Shown here: positions 37,946-48,157 of the stretch, piece after piece
How positions within the stretch are numbered: position 1 is the first letter of the stretch
Layout: every line of letters starts with the position of its first letter
DNA from: Kangiella geojedonensis
Lineage (GTDB): Bacteria > Pseudomonadota > Gammaproteobacteria > Enterobacterales > Kangiellaceae
Direction: 5' to 3'
DNA length: 64,000 nt
Assembly: GCF_000981765.1 (NCBI RefSeq)
Contig: NZ_CP010975.1
Coordinates: 1,612,001 to 1,676,000 of the forward strand
Notes under the pieces: generated by a model
The model's database searches: none
What the model saw: only the letters and a program-made list of their open reading frames with translations
What the model was told of the DNA's origin: nothing
Position numbers and translations under genes: made by a program

Positions 37946-38520
37946 AACATTCCCTTGGTGCTGTTATCGCGCTCACTAACCTGCAAGGCTTCACGCAAGG
38001 CGAAAGCTAAACCTTTAAAACTAGCTTCTATCAAGTGGTGATTGTTATCAAAGTATTCGGTCTTGATGTGCAACGTTATAGCGCTATTGATCGCAAAGGT
38101 ATAAAAGAAGTGCTTCCACATCTCAGTACCAATACCGCCTAAACTTTCCCTCGAAAAAGGCAAGTCAGTGATCGAGTAAGCACGCCCACACACATCCACG
38201 GCAACCATTAACAAGCTCGCGTCCATCGGCAGCAAGCGTTGACCATAACGCACAATTTTCCCCTGCTGACGCCACGCCTGGTTAAAGGCCTGACCTAAAC
38301 AGATAGCGACGTCCTCAATCAAGTGGTGATCGTCAACCTCTAAATCACCGGTTGACTTCAGTGTTAAATCCCAACCTGCGTGAGTGGCTAGCTGGTTAAG
38401 CATGTGATCAAAAAATGGTAATCCCGTATCAATCGATACCTGTTGCGACCCGTTAATATTAAGCGCCAGCTCAATAGTCGTCTCTTTCGTTTCACGATTT
38501 AAGGTGATGGTATTACTCAT
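37942..38520 (-). CDS. hisB: Imidazoleglycerol-phosphate dehydratase (monofunctional)
   Basis: A 192-residue dehydratase whose metal-binding histidine clusters are in FFDHMLNQLATHAGW (near 37), DDHHLIEDVAICLGQAF (near 68) and NNHHLIEASFKGLAFALREA (near 162). It lacks the N-terminal HisB phosphatase of enteric bifunctional HisB, so histidinol-phosphate phosphatase must come from elsewhere. The HAD domain fused to the preceding HisC is the obvious candidate. It overlaps hisC by 4 bases. Confidence 0.95.
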   Translation of the reverse strand: MSNTITLNRETKETTIELALNINGSQQVSIDTGLPFFDHMLNQLATHAGWDLTLKSTGDLEVDDHHLIEDVAICLGQAFNQAWRQQGKIVRYGQRLLPMDASLLMVAVDVCGRAYSITDLPFSRESLGGIGTEMWKHFFYTFAINSAITLHIKTEYFDNNHHLIEASFKGLAFALREALQVSERDNSTKGML

Positions 38521-40232
38521 AACAACTCCTCTAATTCATTAACCGACTCAAGCACGAGATCAGCACCAAAGTCATATAAGCTCTCACTACCAATACCGAT
38601 AGCTAGTGCCCTTGCTCCGTTGGCTGCCGCCATATCATCGGGCGTATCGCCCATCATCCAGCAATTTTCTTTACCGAAATAGCGCATTGCTTTTTCAACG
38701 CCCTCAGGGTTTGGTTTCGATTGGTTAACGTCGTCATCACTGATTACTAAGCACCCTTTGGCTCCCACAAGCTCAGCCCCTTCAATGGCTTCGTCTTTTG
38801 GGCGGCCCGTAACAATGGCAGTTTTGCGTGTTTTAGTCCCAGTAACAAACAAGCGTGTAGCAAAATCTCGACTGACAAAAGGCTTTTCTATTGTCTTGAA
38901 ACCTTTCTGCGACGAGTTACCTTGGTAATATCTTTGAAAGACATCAACCACTTTGTCGAAGTCAACGCTTTCAGAAGCGACTAACTGTTCATTGGTTAAA
39001 GCCTCAGCCAATACCCAATCATTGTTATAACCGCCCTGACCACGCAATCGCTCAATATCCTTTTGAGTAATGGCTTTACCACTAAGCTCTTTGACCGTAG
39101 CTTTAATCGCTTCATCATAGCTTTGGCTGGTATCAATAAGAACACCATCCATATCAAAGCACAGTAATTCAGGTTTTAACGCCCAACAGAGGGCATTCAA
39201 TAGAGGTTTCACGAAAAAAGGAATCGTTATGCGAATAGCTTGTATATCGGCACCTTTAACACTTAGTCCGGAAAGCTCTGTTTTAATCAAGATATTCCGC
39301 TTCTGGCAAGCAGCTTTAATCAAACGCAATTTGGCTTCACTTCCTTGTACAAAAACAAAGTTGGCACTGCTATCAACCACATCCAGTCCAGACGAACTTA
39401 ACAATGTAGAGATTTGCTCGCGATTTTGAGCAATGGTTTGCGCATAATTACACACTTCTAAGCGAGCACTTTCACTGAACGCTTTTTTCGCCACTTCAAT
39501 AGTGGGTGTGGGCAGATTGAACGGCATTGCCAATTGCGAAAACTGCGCCACTAACGTCTCCTGCCCCAGTAAATAACCACAGCGTATTCCCGCCAAACCG
39601 AATGCCTTTGATAAGGTACGCAAAATCACTAGGTTGTCAAAGCGCTTAATCAGCTCAAGGGTAACGTCTGTCTTGTTGCAGGCAAACTCGATATAAGCCT
39701 CATCAAGAAATACAGCCGCGCCTTTAGACTTAGCTAATTCACAGGCTTTAACGAGTTCATCATAAGGAATCAACTCACCAGTGGGATTATTAGGGCTGGT
39801 TAAAATTAATATTGATTTGTCGCTTACACAATCGAGCGCTGAAGTTAAATCAATACGCATATCGTCCAAAGGCTCAATTAATTCAATATCGCTTTTCCAA
39901 GTGTCTTTACCAACAAGATACTGGCTAAAAGCCGGCAGTGGCAAAATCAATTTGCGTTGTTGCAAGCAGGCTAACTTAAATAACAACTCAATCGATTCAT
40001 CGCCACCATTAGTCAAGAGTAACTGCTTTTCAGACACACCATAGAATTGACTGGCTTGGGTTTGTAATCCCTGCTTATCAGGGTACTTCCACAAACACTC
40101 TGTAGATAGTGTTTCTTCGCTTAGCCAAAGAGGTCGGCTATCAGAGCGCTCATTAAAGTCTAGTTTCAGTGGATTAGCAGAGCTTCCGCCCGCAGCGTCT
40201 AACTCTAAAGAATTTTGATACAGAGGTTTCAT
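38517..40232 (-). CDS. hisC: HisC-HAD fusion: histidinol-phosphate aminotransferase plus phosphatase
   Basis: A 571-residue two-domain protein. Residues 1 to about 352 are a HisC aminotransferase with SPNNPTG (146-152), DEAYIEF (177-183) and the PLP lysine K209 in TLSKAFGLAG. Residues about 354-571 are a HAD hydrolase: motif I DMDGV with D360 and D362, motif II threonine T475 in IVTGRPKD, K506 in SKPNPEG, and motif IV GDTPDD (528-533). The HAD part is subfamily IA-like, unlike the DDDD-type HisB-N domain. HisC and the phosphatase catalyse consecutive steps (imidazole-acetol phosphate to histidinol phosphate to histidinol), so the fusion very probably supplies the missing phosphatase. That activity is inferred. 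The gene overlaps hisG and hisB by 4 bases each. Confidence 0.92.
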   Translation of the reverse strand: MKPLYQNSLELDAAGGSSANPLKLDFNERSDSRPLWLSEETLSTECLWKYPDKQGLQTQASQFYGVSEKQLLLTNGGDESIELLFKLACLQQRKLILPLPAFSQYLVGKDTWKSDIELIEPLDDMRIDLTSALDCVSDKSILILTSPNNPTGELIPYDELVKACELAKSKGAAVFLDEAYIEFACNKTDVTLELIKRFDNLVILRTLSKAFGLAGIRCGYLLGQETLVAQFSQLAMPFNLPTPTIEVAKKAFSESARLEVCNYAQTIAQNREQISTLLSSSGLDVVDSSANFVFVQGSEAKLRLIKAACQKRNILIKTELSGLSVKGADIQAIRITIPFFVKPLLNALCWALKPELLCFDMDGVLIDTSQSYDEAIKATVKELSGKAITQKDIERLRGQGGYNNDWVLAEALTNEQLVASESVDFDKVVDVFQRYYQGNSSQKGFKTIEKPFVSRDFATRLFVTGTKTRKTAIVTGRPKDEAIEGAELVGAKGCLVISDDDVNQSKPNPEGVEKAMRYFGKENCWMMGDTPDDMAAANGARALAIGIGSESLYDFGADLVLESVNELEELL

Positions 40233-41077
40233 AGTGCTTTCCGAATAGGTGTTTCAAGGATATCGGTTGCGCCAGCGCTGATAAGCTTAGGCAATAAATC
40301 TTTAATAAGCTTACGCTCAATTGCTGCTTTAATCGCGAAGCCATCAGCGTTATACAGTTCACTCACCGTTGGCGCACGCATCGCTGGTAACAAGTTCACC
40401 ACTTGCTCAATCGTATCTTTGCCACAATTCATCTCTAGTAAAACACGCTTACGGCCATTCATCACACCGCGCATTAGCAACAATAAATTATCAATTTGTT
40501 CTTTCTTAGCTGGGTCTTTTAAAATCTCTTTGTTAGCAATAAATTGTGTCGAACTTTCGACCACCGTATCCACAATTTTTAATCGATTAGCTCGAATCGT
40601 GGAGCCTGTGCTGGTGTTATCAATAATCATATCGGCGTCTTCCGGCGGAAAGACTTCTGTCGCACCGTAGGCGCGCAGTAACTTAAAAGGTACTCCAAGC
40701 TTTGTCAGATAATCATTGGCAATCTTTTTATATTCTGATGCAACGATAATCTTTCGTTGCTTAACATCCTCCCAGTCCCACTCTTCTGGAATACAGGACA
40801 CAAGCTTTACAGGGTTAAAACCCAAGTCTTCCAAAACTTCAACATCAGCTTCCTGCTCCATAATCCAGTCCATACCGGCGAAGCCAATGTCGTGTTGACC
40901 TAAAGCCACCATTTCTGGAATGTTTTGACTTTTCAATAGCTTAACCTCTATATCACAGCCATAGAGCTTTGGTCGGTAATTACGACTGTCACCAATAAGG
41001 GTTAATCCTACTTCCGATAACAACTCTGCTACCTTGTCGTAAAGCTTACCTTTTGGAATTACCATTTTTAACGTCAT
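40229..41077 (-). CDS. hisG: ATP phosphoribosyltransferase (long form)
   Basis: First enzyme of histidine synthesis, condensing ATP and PRPP. I placed the start at the ATG giving MTLKMVIPKGKLY, because TAGGAG lies about 8 bases before it; an ATG 7 codons earlier has no ribosome site. The 282 residues include the PRPP loop DNTSTGSTIRANRLK near 167 and a C-terminal regulatory domain (MRAPTVSELYN onward). This is therefore the self-sufficient, histidine-inhibited long form that needs no HisZ. It is first in the operon, behind a leader of nearly 400 bases with two attenuators. Confidence 0.95.
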   Translation of the reverse strand: MTLKMVIPKGKLYDKVAELLSEVGLTLIGDSRNYRPKLYGCDIEVKLLKSQNIPEMVALGQHDIGFAGMDWIMEQEADVEVLEDLGFNPVKLVSCIPEEWDWEDVKQRKIIVASEYKKIANDYLTKLGVPFKLLRAYGATEVFPPEDADMIIDNTSTGSTIRANRLKIVDTVVESSTQFIANKEILKDPAKKEQIDNLLLLMRGVMNGRKRVLLEMNCGKDTIEQVVNLLPAMRAPTVSELYNADGFAIKAAIERKLIKDLLPKLISAGATDILETPIRKAL

Positions 41078-41129
41078 TGTATTTCTCCTAAGTATCAATA
41101 TTTAAAATTTAAAAAGTCTGAAAACGAAA

Positions 41130-41160
41130 AAACCCGCTGTCCTTTCGGAGCAACGGGTTT
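41130..41160 (-). terminator. his attenuator terminator 2
   Basis: On the minus strand AAACCCG and CGGGTTT bracket an inner stem (TTG/CAG with a U-G pair, then TCC/GGA) with a GAAA loop, followed by TTTTTT. It ends 52 bases before the hisG start. The 5' arm CCGTTGCTC (41148-41156) is complementary to GAGCGACGG within leader frame 2 (41206-41214), 9 pairs including one G-U, giving a competing antiterminator. Confidence 0.9.
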
Positions 41161-41178
41161 GGAATTCTTTGCTGAGTT

Positions 41179-41259
41179 TTATTCAATCAAGTACAACTCA
41201 TCCCACCGTCGCTCGCGCAGTGTATGATGGTGATGATGTAGTTGACTGATAATTCTCAT
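41179..41259 (-). CDS. hisL: his leader peptide 2 (five consecutive His)
   Basis: A 26-codon reading frame, starting MRIISQL, then five His codons (CAT CAT CAC CAT CAT, 41224-41238), then TLRERRWDELYLIE and stop. It lies 19 bases before terminator 2. No Shine-Dalgarno is evident upstream (GATACAGAATT before the ATG). Ribosome stalling on the His codons would leave GAGCGACGG (41206-41214) free to pair with the 5' arm of terminator 2. A pairing of the His-codon stretch with GGTGGGATG (41199-41207) would give the alternative structure. This is the standard logic of histidine attenuation. Confidence 0.88.
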   Translation of the reverse strand: MRIISQLHHHHHTLRERRWDELYLIE

Positions 41260-41270
41260 AATTCTGTATC

Positions 41271-41300
41271 TTGATAATGTGTTAAGTAAAATTGTATCAA
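41271..41300 (-). promoter_or_regulatory. Possible second his promoter before leader 2
   Basis: On the minus strand TTGATA (41295-41300) and TATCAA (41271-41276) are spaced by 18 bases, lying after terminator 1 and before leader 2. The -35 is one base off consensus and the -10 is weak. The predicted start would be about 5 bases before the leader 2 ATG. If real, leader 2 has its own promoter; if not, it is reached only by RNA polymerase passing terminator 1. Confidence 0.35.
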
Positions 41301-41315
41301 TAAAACCGTTAATGC

Positions 41316-41347
41316 AAAAAAAAAGCCCCGCTCAATGGCGGGGCTTT
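41316..41347 (-). terminator. his attenuator terminator 1
   Basis: A perfect 10-bp stem (AAAGCCCCGC with GCGGGGCTTT, 6-base loop, 41322-41347) followed on the minus strand by a run of T. It lies 27 bases after the stop of leader 1. Its 5' arm CCGCCA (41336-41341) is exactly complementary to TGGCGG (41392-41397) inside leader 1, forming the antiterminator. Confidence 0.92.
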
Positions 41348-41374
41348 ATGAATTCTTTAATTGAAACTAGATTA

Positions 41375-41449
41375 TTAAAGACAATAGCTCACCGCCAACA
41401 CGTTTGCGTGATGGTGATGATGGTTCGATGTGTTTAATAATGTTTTCAT
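41375..41449 (-). CDS. hisL: his leader peptide 1 (five consecutive His)
   Basis: A 24-codon reading frame: MKTLLNTSN, five His codons (CAT CAT CAC CAT CAC, 41408-41422), then ANVLAVSYCL and stop. Outside the His run the peptide is unlike leader 2. AACAC (41430-41434) can pair with GTGTT (41397-41401), which abuts TGGCGG (41392-41397), the segment that pairs with terminator 1. Stalling at His therefore switches between the two structures. The ATG has no ribosome binding site and lies at about +2 of the predicted transcript, so translation may be leaderless. Confidence 0.9.
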   Translation of the reverse strand: MKTLLNTSNHHHHHANVLAVSYCL

Positions 41450-41456
41450 AAGACGC

Positions 41457-41485
41457 ATTAAAGCTTTATTTGCCCAAACTGTCAA
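41457..41485 (-). promoter_or_regulatory. his operon promoter
   Basis: On the minus strand a perfect TTGACA (41480-41485) and TTTAAT (41457-41462) are separated by exactly 17 bases. The predicted start is about 41450, one base before the ATG of leader 1. The promoter lies between the ispD stop (41507) and leader 1, with no terminator between ispD and the leader, so ispD readthrough would also enter the attenuators. Confidence 0.75.
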
Positions 41486-41506
41486 CCAGACTTTATGACG
41501 TTTTGG

Positions 41507-42208
41507 TTAAATACCGTGATTTAACCAAATCGAAGCTAAGAGTAAATCTTCCGGCTCTGTAATTTTAAGATTCTTTCTTGAGCCAATAACTAGCGCTGGA
41601 TGATACCCCGAAAGTTCCATAGCTGAGGCCTCGTCTGTTACTGTATCGCCCTGCTCTAGAGCTTTTAATATCGAGTGTCGAAGCGCTTGTAACGGAAAAA
41701 ACTGTGGTGTTTGAGCTAACCAAATACTATCCCGATCAATAGTCTTATCAATAGATTGACGAGCGTTAGCAATTTTAACAGTATCGATTGCCCCTATCGC
41801 TAAAATAGCGCCATCTGGTGAAGATTCCTTATTTTTAATCAGGTCATCAATATGGTTAGCGCTAAGACAGGGGCGAGCCGCATCATGAACCATCACCCAG
41901 TCACGGGTTACGTCATTACTGTCGGCAATATTATCGAGACCGGATAGCACTGAGTCGACACGGTTATCACCACCCTGCACAGTAATCACTCTGGGGTTAT
42001 CTTTATAAGGTAAGTCAGCCCAATATTGGTCATTAGGATTAAGCGCCACAACCACCTTATGAATCTGAGAGTGCTCTAAAAAACGGTCTATTGCATACTC
42101 AAGGACCGTTTTATCTTCAATTTTTAGATATTGCTTCGGGATATCCGAATTCATGCGAGAGCCAATCCCAGCAGCTGGAATAACAGCCCAAATACGATCA
42201 GAGCTCAT
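41507..42208 (-). CDS. ispD: 2-C-methyl-D-erythritol 4-phosphate cytidylyltransferase
   Basis: A 233-residue MEP-pathway enzyme. CTP-binding AAGIGSRMNSDIPKQYL at about 12-28, and VHDAARPCL near 105. It follows ftsB by 13 bases, the conserved ftsB-ispD pair. Its usual downstream partner ispF is 7.4 kb away, beyond the his operon. Confidence 0.96.
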   Translation of the reverse strand: MSSDRIWAVIPAAGIGSRMNSDIPKQYLKIEDKTVLEYAIDRFLEHSQIHKVVVALNPNDQYWADLPYKDNPRVITVQGGDNRVDSVLSGLDNIADSNDVTRDWVMVHDAARPCLSANHIDDLIKNKESSPDGAILAIGAIDTVKIANARQSIDKTIDRDSIWLAQTPQFFPLQALRHSILKALEQGDTVTDEASAMELSGYHPALVIGSRKNLKITEPEDLLLASIWLNHGI

Positions 42209-42221
42209 GACTATAACTCAA

Positions 42222-42497
42222 CTAGTGACTATCCAAAATCCGGATAAAAACTTCGCCCTCTTTTATCATTCCCAATTGATAACGAGCGCGCTCTTCAATG
42301 GCATCCTCGCCATCACGTAAGTCAGTGATCTCGGCGACAATTTTCTGGTTTCTGATTTCAAGTTCTTTATTTTCTTGGCGAATTTGTTCAGAACGTTCGC
42401 GTTGATGCTTAATTTCACGAAAAGACGACTCCCCGAACCAGATTCGATATTGAAGTGTCGCAAAAATCACGACTAATGTAAGAGCCACCCATTTCAT
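42222..42497 (-). CDS. ftsB: Cell division protein FtsB
   Basis: A 91-residue bitopic divisome protein. One N-terminal transmembrane helix (about 3-20), then a leucine-zipper-like coiled coil rich in E, Q, R and I (about 28-62), and a C-terminal ARYQLGMIKEGEVFIRI typical of FtsB. It bridges FtsQ and FtsL at the septum. It lies between eno and ispD, as in E. coli. Confidence 0.92.
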   Translation of the reverse strand: MKWVALTLVVIFATLQYRIWFGESSFREIKHQRERSEQIRQENKELEIRNQKIVAEITDLRDGEDAIEERARYQLGMIKEGEVFIRILDSH

Positions 42498-42672
42498 AAA
42501 ATAAACAATACCCGAAAAGCCAGTTTAAATACAATAACGATTAAATTGCGATTCGTTACCACAAAGACCAAGTGCTGGTCCTATAACGGTTAAAGCCAGT
42601 GAAACTGATTAATATCTTATTGATATACAAGCAATAACACTGGCTATTTACCACAGGCTTCGCGCTGAAAGA
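42498..42672. other. eno-ftsB gap
   Basis: A 175-base AT-rich gap between two same-strand genes; it should contain the ftsB promoter. I see no clear T-tailed terminator after eno and no RNA gene. Confidence 0.3.
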
Positions 42673-43986
<1,314 letters not shown>

Positions 43987-44020
43987 TCACATATAATTAA
44001 AACTAAATGATTTCAAACAG

Positions 44021-44881
44021 TTACAGCAAGTCACCACTACCGAAATCAGTAATAGAATCTTCTGCAAACCCTGCTTTCTTAACAATAGTATCCAACTCTT
44101 TCATGACCTTTAAGGTTTCTTCGATACGGTACATCGGGAAAGAGTTTGGCCCATCACATTTGGCAACGCTTGGATCTGGGTGACTTTCCATAAAGACACC
44201 AGAAACGCCCGCCGCAATAGCAGCGCGAGCCAATACTGGAATAACTTCGCGTAAACCACCCGATGATGAACCTTGCCCACCTGGCAACTGTGCTGAGTGA
44301 GTGGCGTCATAAACCACTGGGCAGCCAGTATCACGCATGATGGACAGTGAACGCATATCAGACACTAGGTTGTTGTAACCGAAAGAAGCGCCGCGCTCAC
44401 AAACCATAATATGTTGATTGCCTGTCTCACGCGCCTTATCGACCACATTCTTCATGTCCCAAGGCGATAGAAACTGACCTTTTTTAATATTAACTGGTGT
44501 GCCCGGCTCACAAGCTTTGCGAATAAAGTTGGTTTGGCGGCAAAGAAATGCTGGCGTTTGCATAACGTCGACCACTGAGGCGACTTCGTTAAAAGGTGTA
44601 TCTTCATGCACGTCTGTCAGCACAGGAACGCCGACTTGGTCTTTCACCTTTTGTAAGATTTCTAAACCCTTTTCTAAACCAGGGCCACGAAAACTTTTGC
44701 TCGACGAACGATTCGCTTTATCGAATGATGACTTGTAAATAAACGGGATATCTAAGCGATCCGTCATTTCTTTCAAATAACCCGCAGTGTCTATCGCCAG
44801 TTGTTCACTTTCGATAACGCAAGGGCCACAAATCAAGAAAAACGGTTGATCGATGCCTACTTCCCAATTCAATAACTTCAT
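44021..44881 (-). CDS. kdsA: 3-deoxy-D-manno-octulosonate 8-phosphate synthase
   Basis: A 286-residue enzyme forming KDO-8-phosphate from arabinose 5-phosphate and PEP, for lipopolysaccharide inner core. Visible: [12 protein letters not shown] (near 19-30), [12 protein letters not shown] (49-60), [12 protein letters not shown], and [12 protein letters not shown]. It sits between pyrG and eno, a conserved position in Pseudomonas-like genomes. Confidence 0.96.
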   Translation of the reverse strand: MKLLNWEVGIDQPFFLICGPCVIESEQLAIDTAGYLKEMTDRLDIPFIYKSSFDKANRSSSKSFRGPGLEKGLEILQKVKDQVGVPVLTDVHEDTPFNEVASVVDVMQTPAFLCRQTNFIRKACEPGTPVNIKKGQFLSPWDMKNVVDKARETGNQHIMVCERGASFGYNNLVSDMRSLSIMRDTGCPVVYDATHSAQLPGGQGSSSGGLREVIPVLARAAIAAGVSGVFMESHPDPSVAKCDGPNSFPMYRIEETLKVMKELDTIVKKAGFAEDSITDFGSGDLL

Positions 44882-44919
44882 ATTCCTGCCTTCGGCTTAT
44901 GCCAATGTTGCACCGCAGC

Positions 44920-46914
<1,995 letters not shown>

Positions 46915-47364
46915 ATGAAAATTTGGGTTGATGCAGACGCATGTCCAGTGGTCATCAAAGAGATTTTGTTTCGAGCAGCACAAAGAGCTGAGATACACAC
47001 CTGCCTCGTTGCAAACCAGTATATTAAAGTACCCCCCTCACCTTTTATCAAGTCAGTACAAGTAGAGTCAGGATTTGATGTTGCTGACAATGAAATTGTG
47101 CGTCGCGCTAACTCAGGTGACTTGGTTATCACGGCCGATATACCGCTGGCTGATGAAGTGATTGATAAGGGGTGTACCGCGCTAAGCCCGCGAGGTGAGT
47201 TGTTTACCAAAGAAAATATTAAAGGTCGCCTGACCATGCGTGATTTTATGGAAACCTTACGCTCCAGTGGCATTCAAAGCGGTGGGCCTCCACCTCTAGA
47301 TCAAGGCGATCGCATGAAATTTGCCAACCATCTTGATAGGCTCATTGCCAAAAATAGCCAATAA
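46915..47364 (+). CDS. yaiI: UPF0178 / DUF188 protein YaiI
   Basis: A 149-residue protein of the YaiI/YqxD family, beginning [18 protein letters not shown]. It contains the [17 protein letters not shown] segment and ends with the basic [12 protein letters not shown] and [13 protein letters not shown]. The D-rich N-terminus resembles a PIN-like nuclease fold, but the function is unknown. It is convergent with mazG, 6 bases apart. Confidence 0.9.
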   Translation: MKIWVDADACPVVIKEILFRAAQRAEIHTCLVANQYIKVPPSPFIKSVQVESGFDVADNEIVRRANSGDLVITADIPLADEVIDKGCTALSPRGELFTKENIKGRLTMRDFMETLRSSGIQSGGPPPLDQGDRMKFANHLDRLIAKNSQ

Positions 47365-47370
47365 TGGTGG

Positions 47371-48153
47371 TTACAGTTGCTGTTTCGCTTTCTGCCACGC
47401 GGCTTCTAATTGCTCAAGGCTTGCCGAGTCGATACTTAAACCATCATTATCGATCAAGGTCTCTAACGCTCTAAAACGTTGCTCGAATTTACGGCAACTT
47501 TTCCTAAGTGCCGCTTCGGGGTCAAGCTTTAAGTGGCGTGAAAGATTAACGCAGCTAAAAAGTACATCACCGAGCTCCTCTTCCATGTGCGCTATGTCAT
47601 TGTTCGAAATCGCTTCTTTTAACTCAGCAACCTCTTCTTCTAACTTCTCAATAACTCCACCAACATCCGGCCAGTCAAAGCCATGTCGCCCAACACGTTT
47701 CTGCATCTTCTGCGCCAACGACAACGCAGGGAAGCTTCTAGGCAAGTCGTCTAACAGGCTAGTATTTTCTTGATTTTTAGTCTGACGCTCTTGTTGTTTC
47801 AGCTTTTCCCAGTTCTGCTTAATGGCTTCATCAGTGTCCAAGGTAACATCAGAAAAGACATGAGGGTGACGTCGCACCAACTTATCGCACATTGCTTTTG
47901 CGATAGACTCAAAATCAAATAAGCCCTCCTCGCGCCCTAGCTGCGCATAAAAAACGACCTGAAATAATAAATCCCCCAGCTCCCCTTCTAGCTCCGCCAT
48001 ATCACCATTTTCTATCGCATCAGCGACTTCGTATGCTTCTTCGAGCGTATGAGGCACAATCGTTTCAAAGGTTTGCTTTTTATCCCAAGGGCAACCTTTT
48101 TTAGGGTCACGCAAGCTTTGCATAATTCCCAGTAAGCGTTCAGTTTGTTTCAT
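47371..48153 (-). CDS. mazG: Nucleoside triphosphate pyrophosphohydrolase MazG
   Basis: A 260-residue protein with two tandem MazG domains. The first carries CPWDKKQTFETIVPHTLEEAYE (from about residue 20) and the EGELGDLLFQVVFYAQ metal site. The second carries KLEEEVAELKEAI and MEEELGDVLFSCVNLSR. It hydrolyses NTPs including mutagenic forms, and in E. coli limits the MazEF and stringent responses. It lies 4 bases after relA, the same pairing as in E. coli. Confidence 0.95.
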   Translation of the reverse strand: MKQTERLLGIMQSLRDPKKGCPWDKKQTFETIVPHTLEEAYEVADAIENGDMAELEGELGDLLFQVVFYAQLGREEGLFDFESIAKAMCDKLVRRHPHVFSDVTLDTDEAIKQNWEKLKQQERQTKNQENTSLLDDLPRSFPALSLAQKMQKRVGRHGFDWPDVGGVIEKLEEEVAELKEAISNNDIAHMEEELGDVLFSCVNLSRHLKLDPEAALRKSCRKFEQRFRALETLIDNDGLSIDSASLEQLEAAWQKAKQQL

Positions 48154-48157
48154 GGTT

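Noticed and set aside
41099-41506. Riboswitch or T-box before hisG
   Set aside because: No T-box sequence (AGGGUGGNACCGCG-like) or aptamer fold is apparent; the two His-rich frames with terminators explain the region fully.
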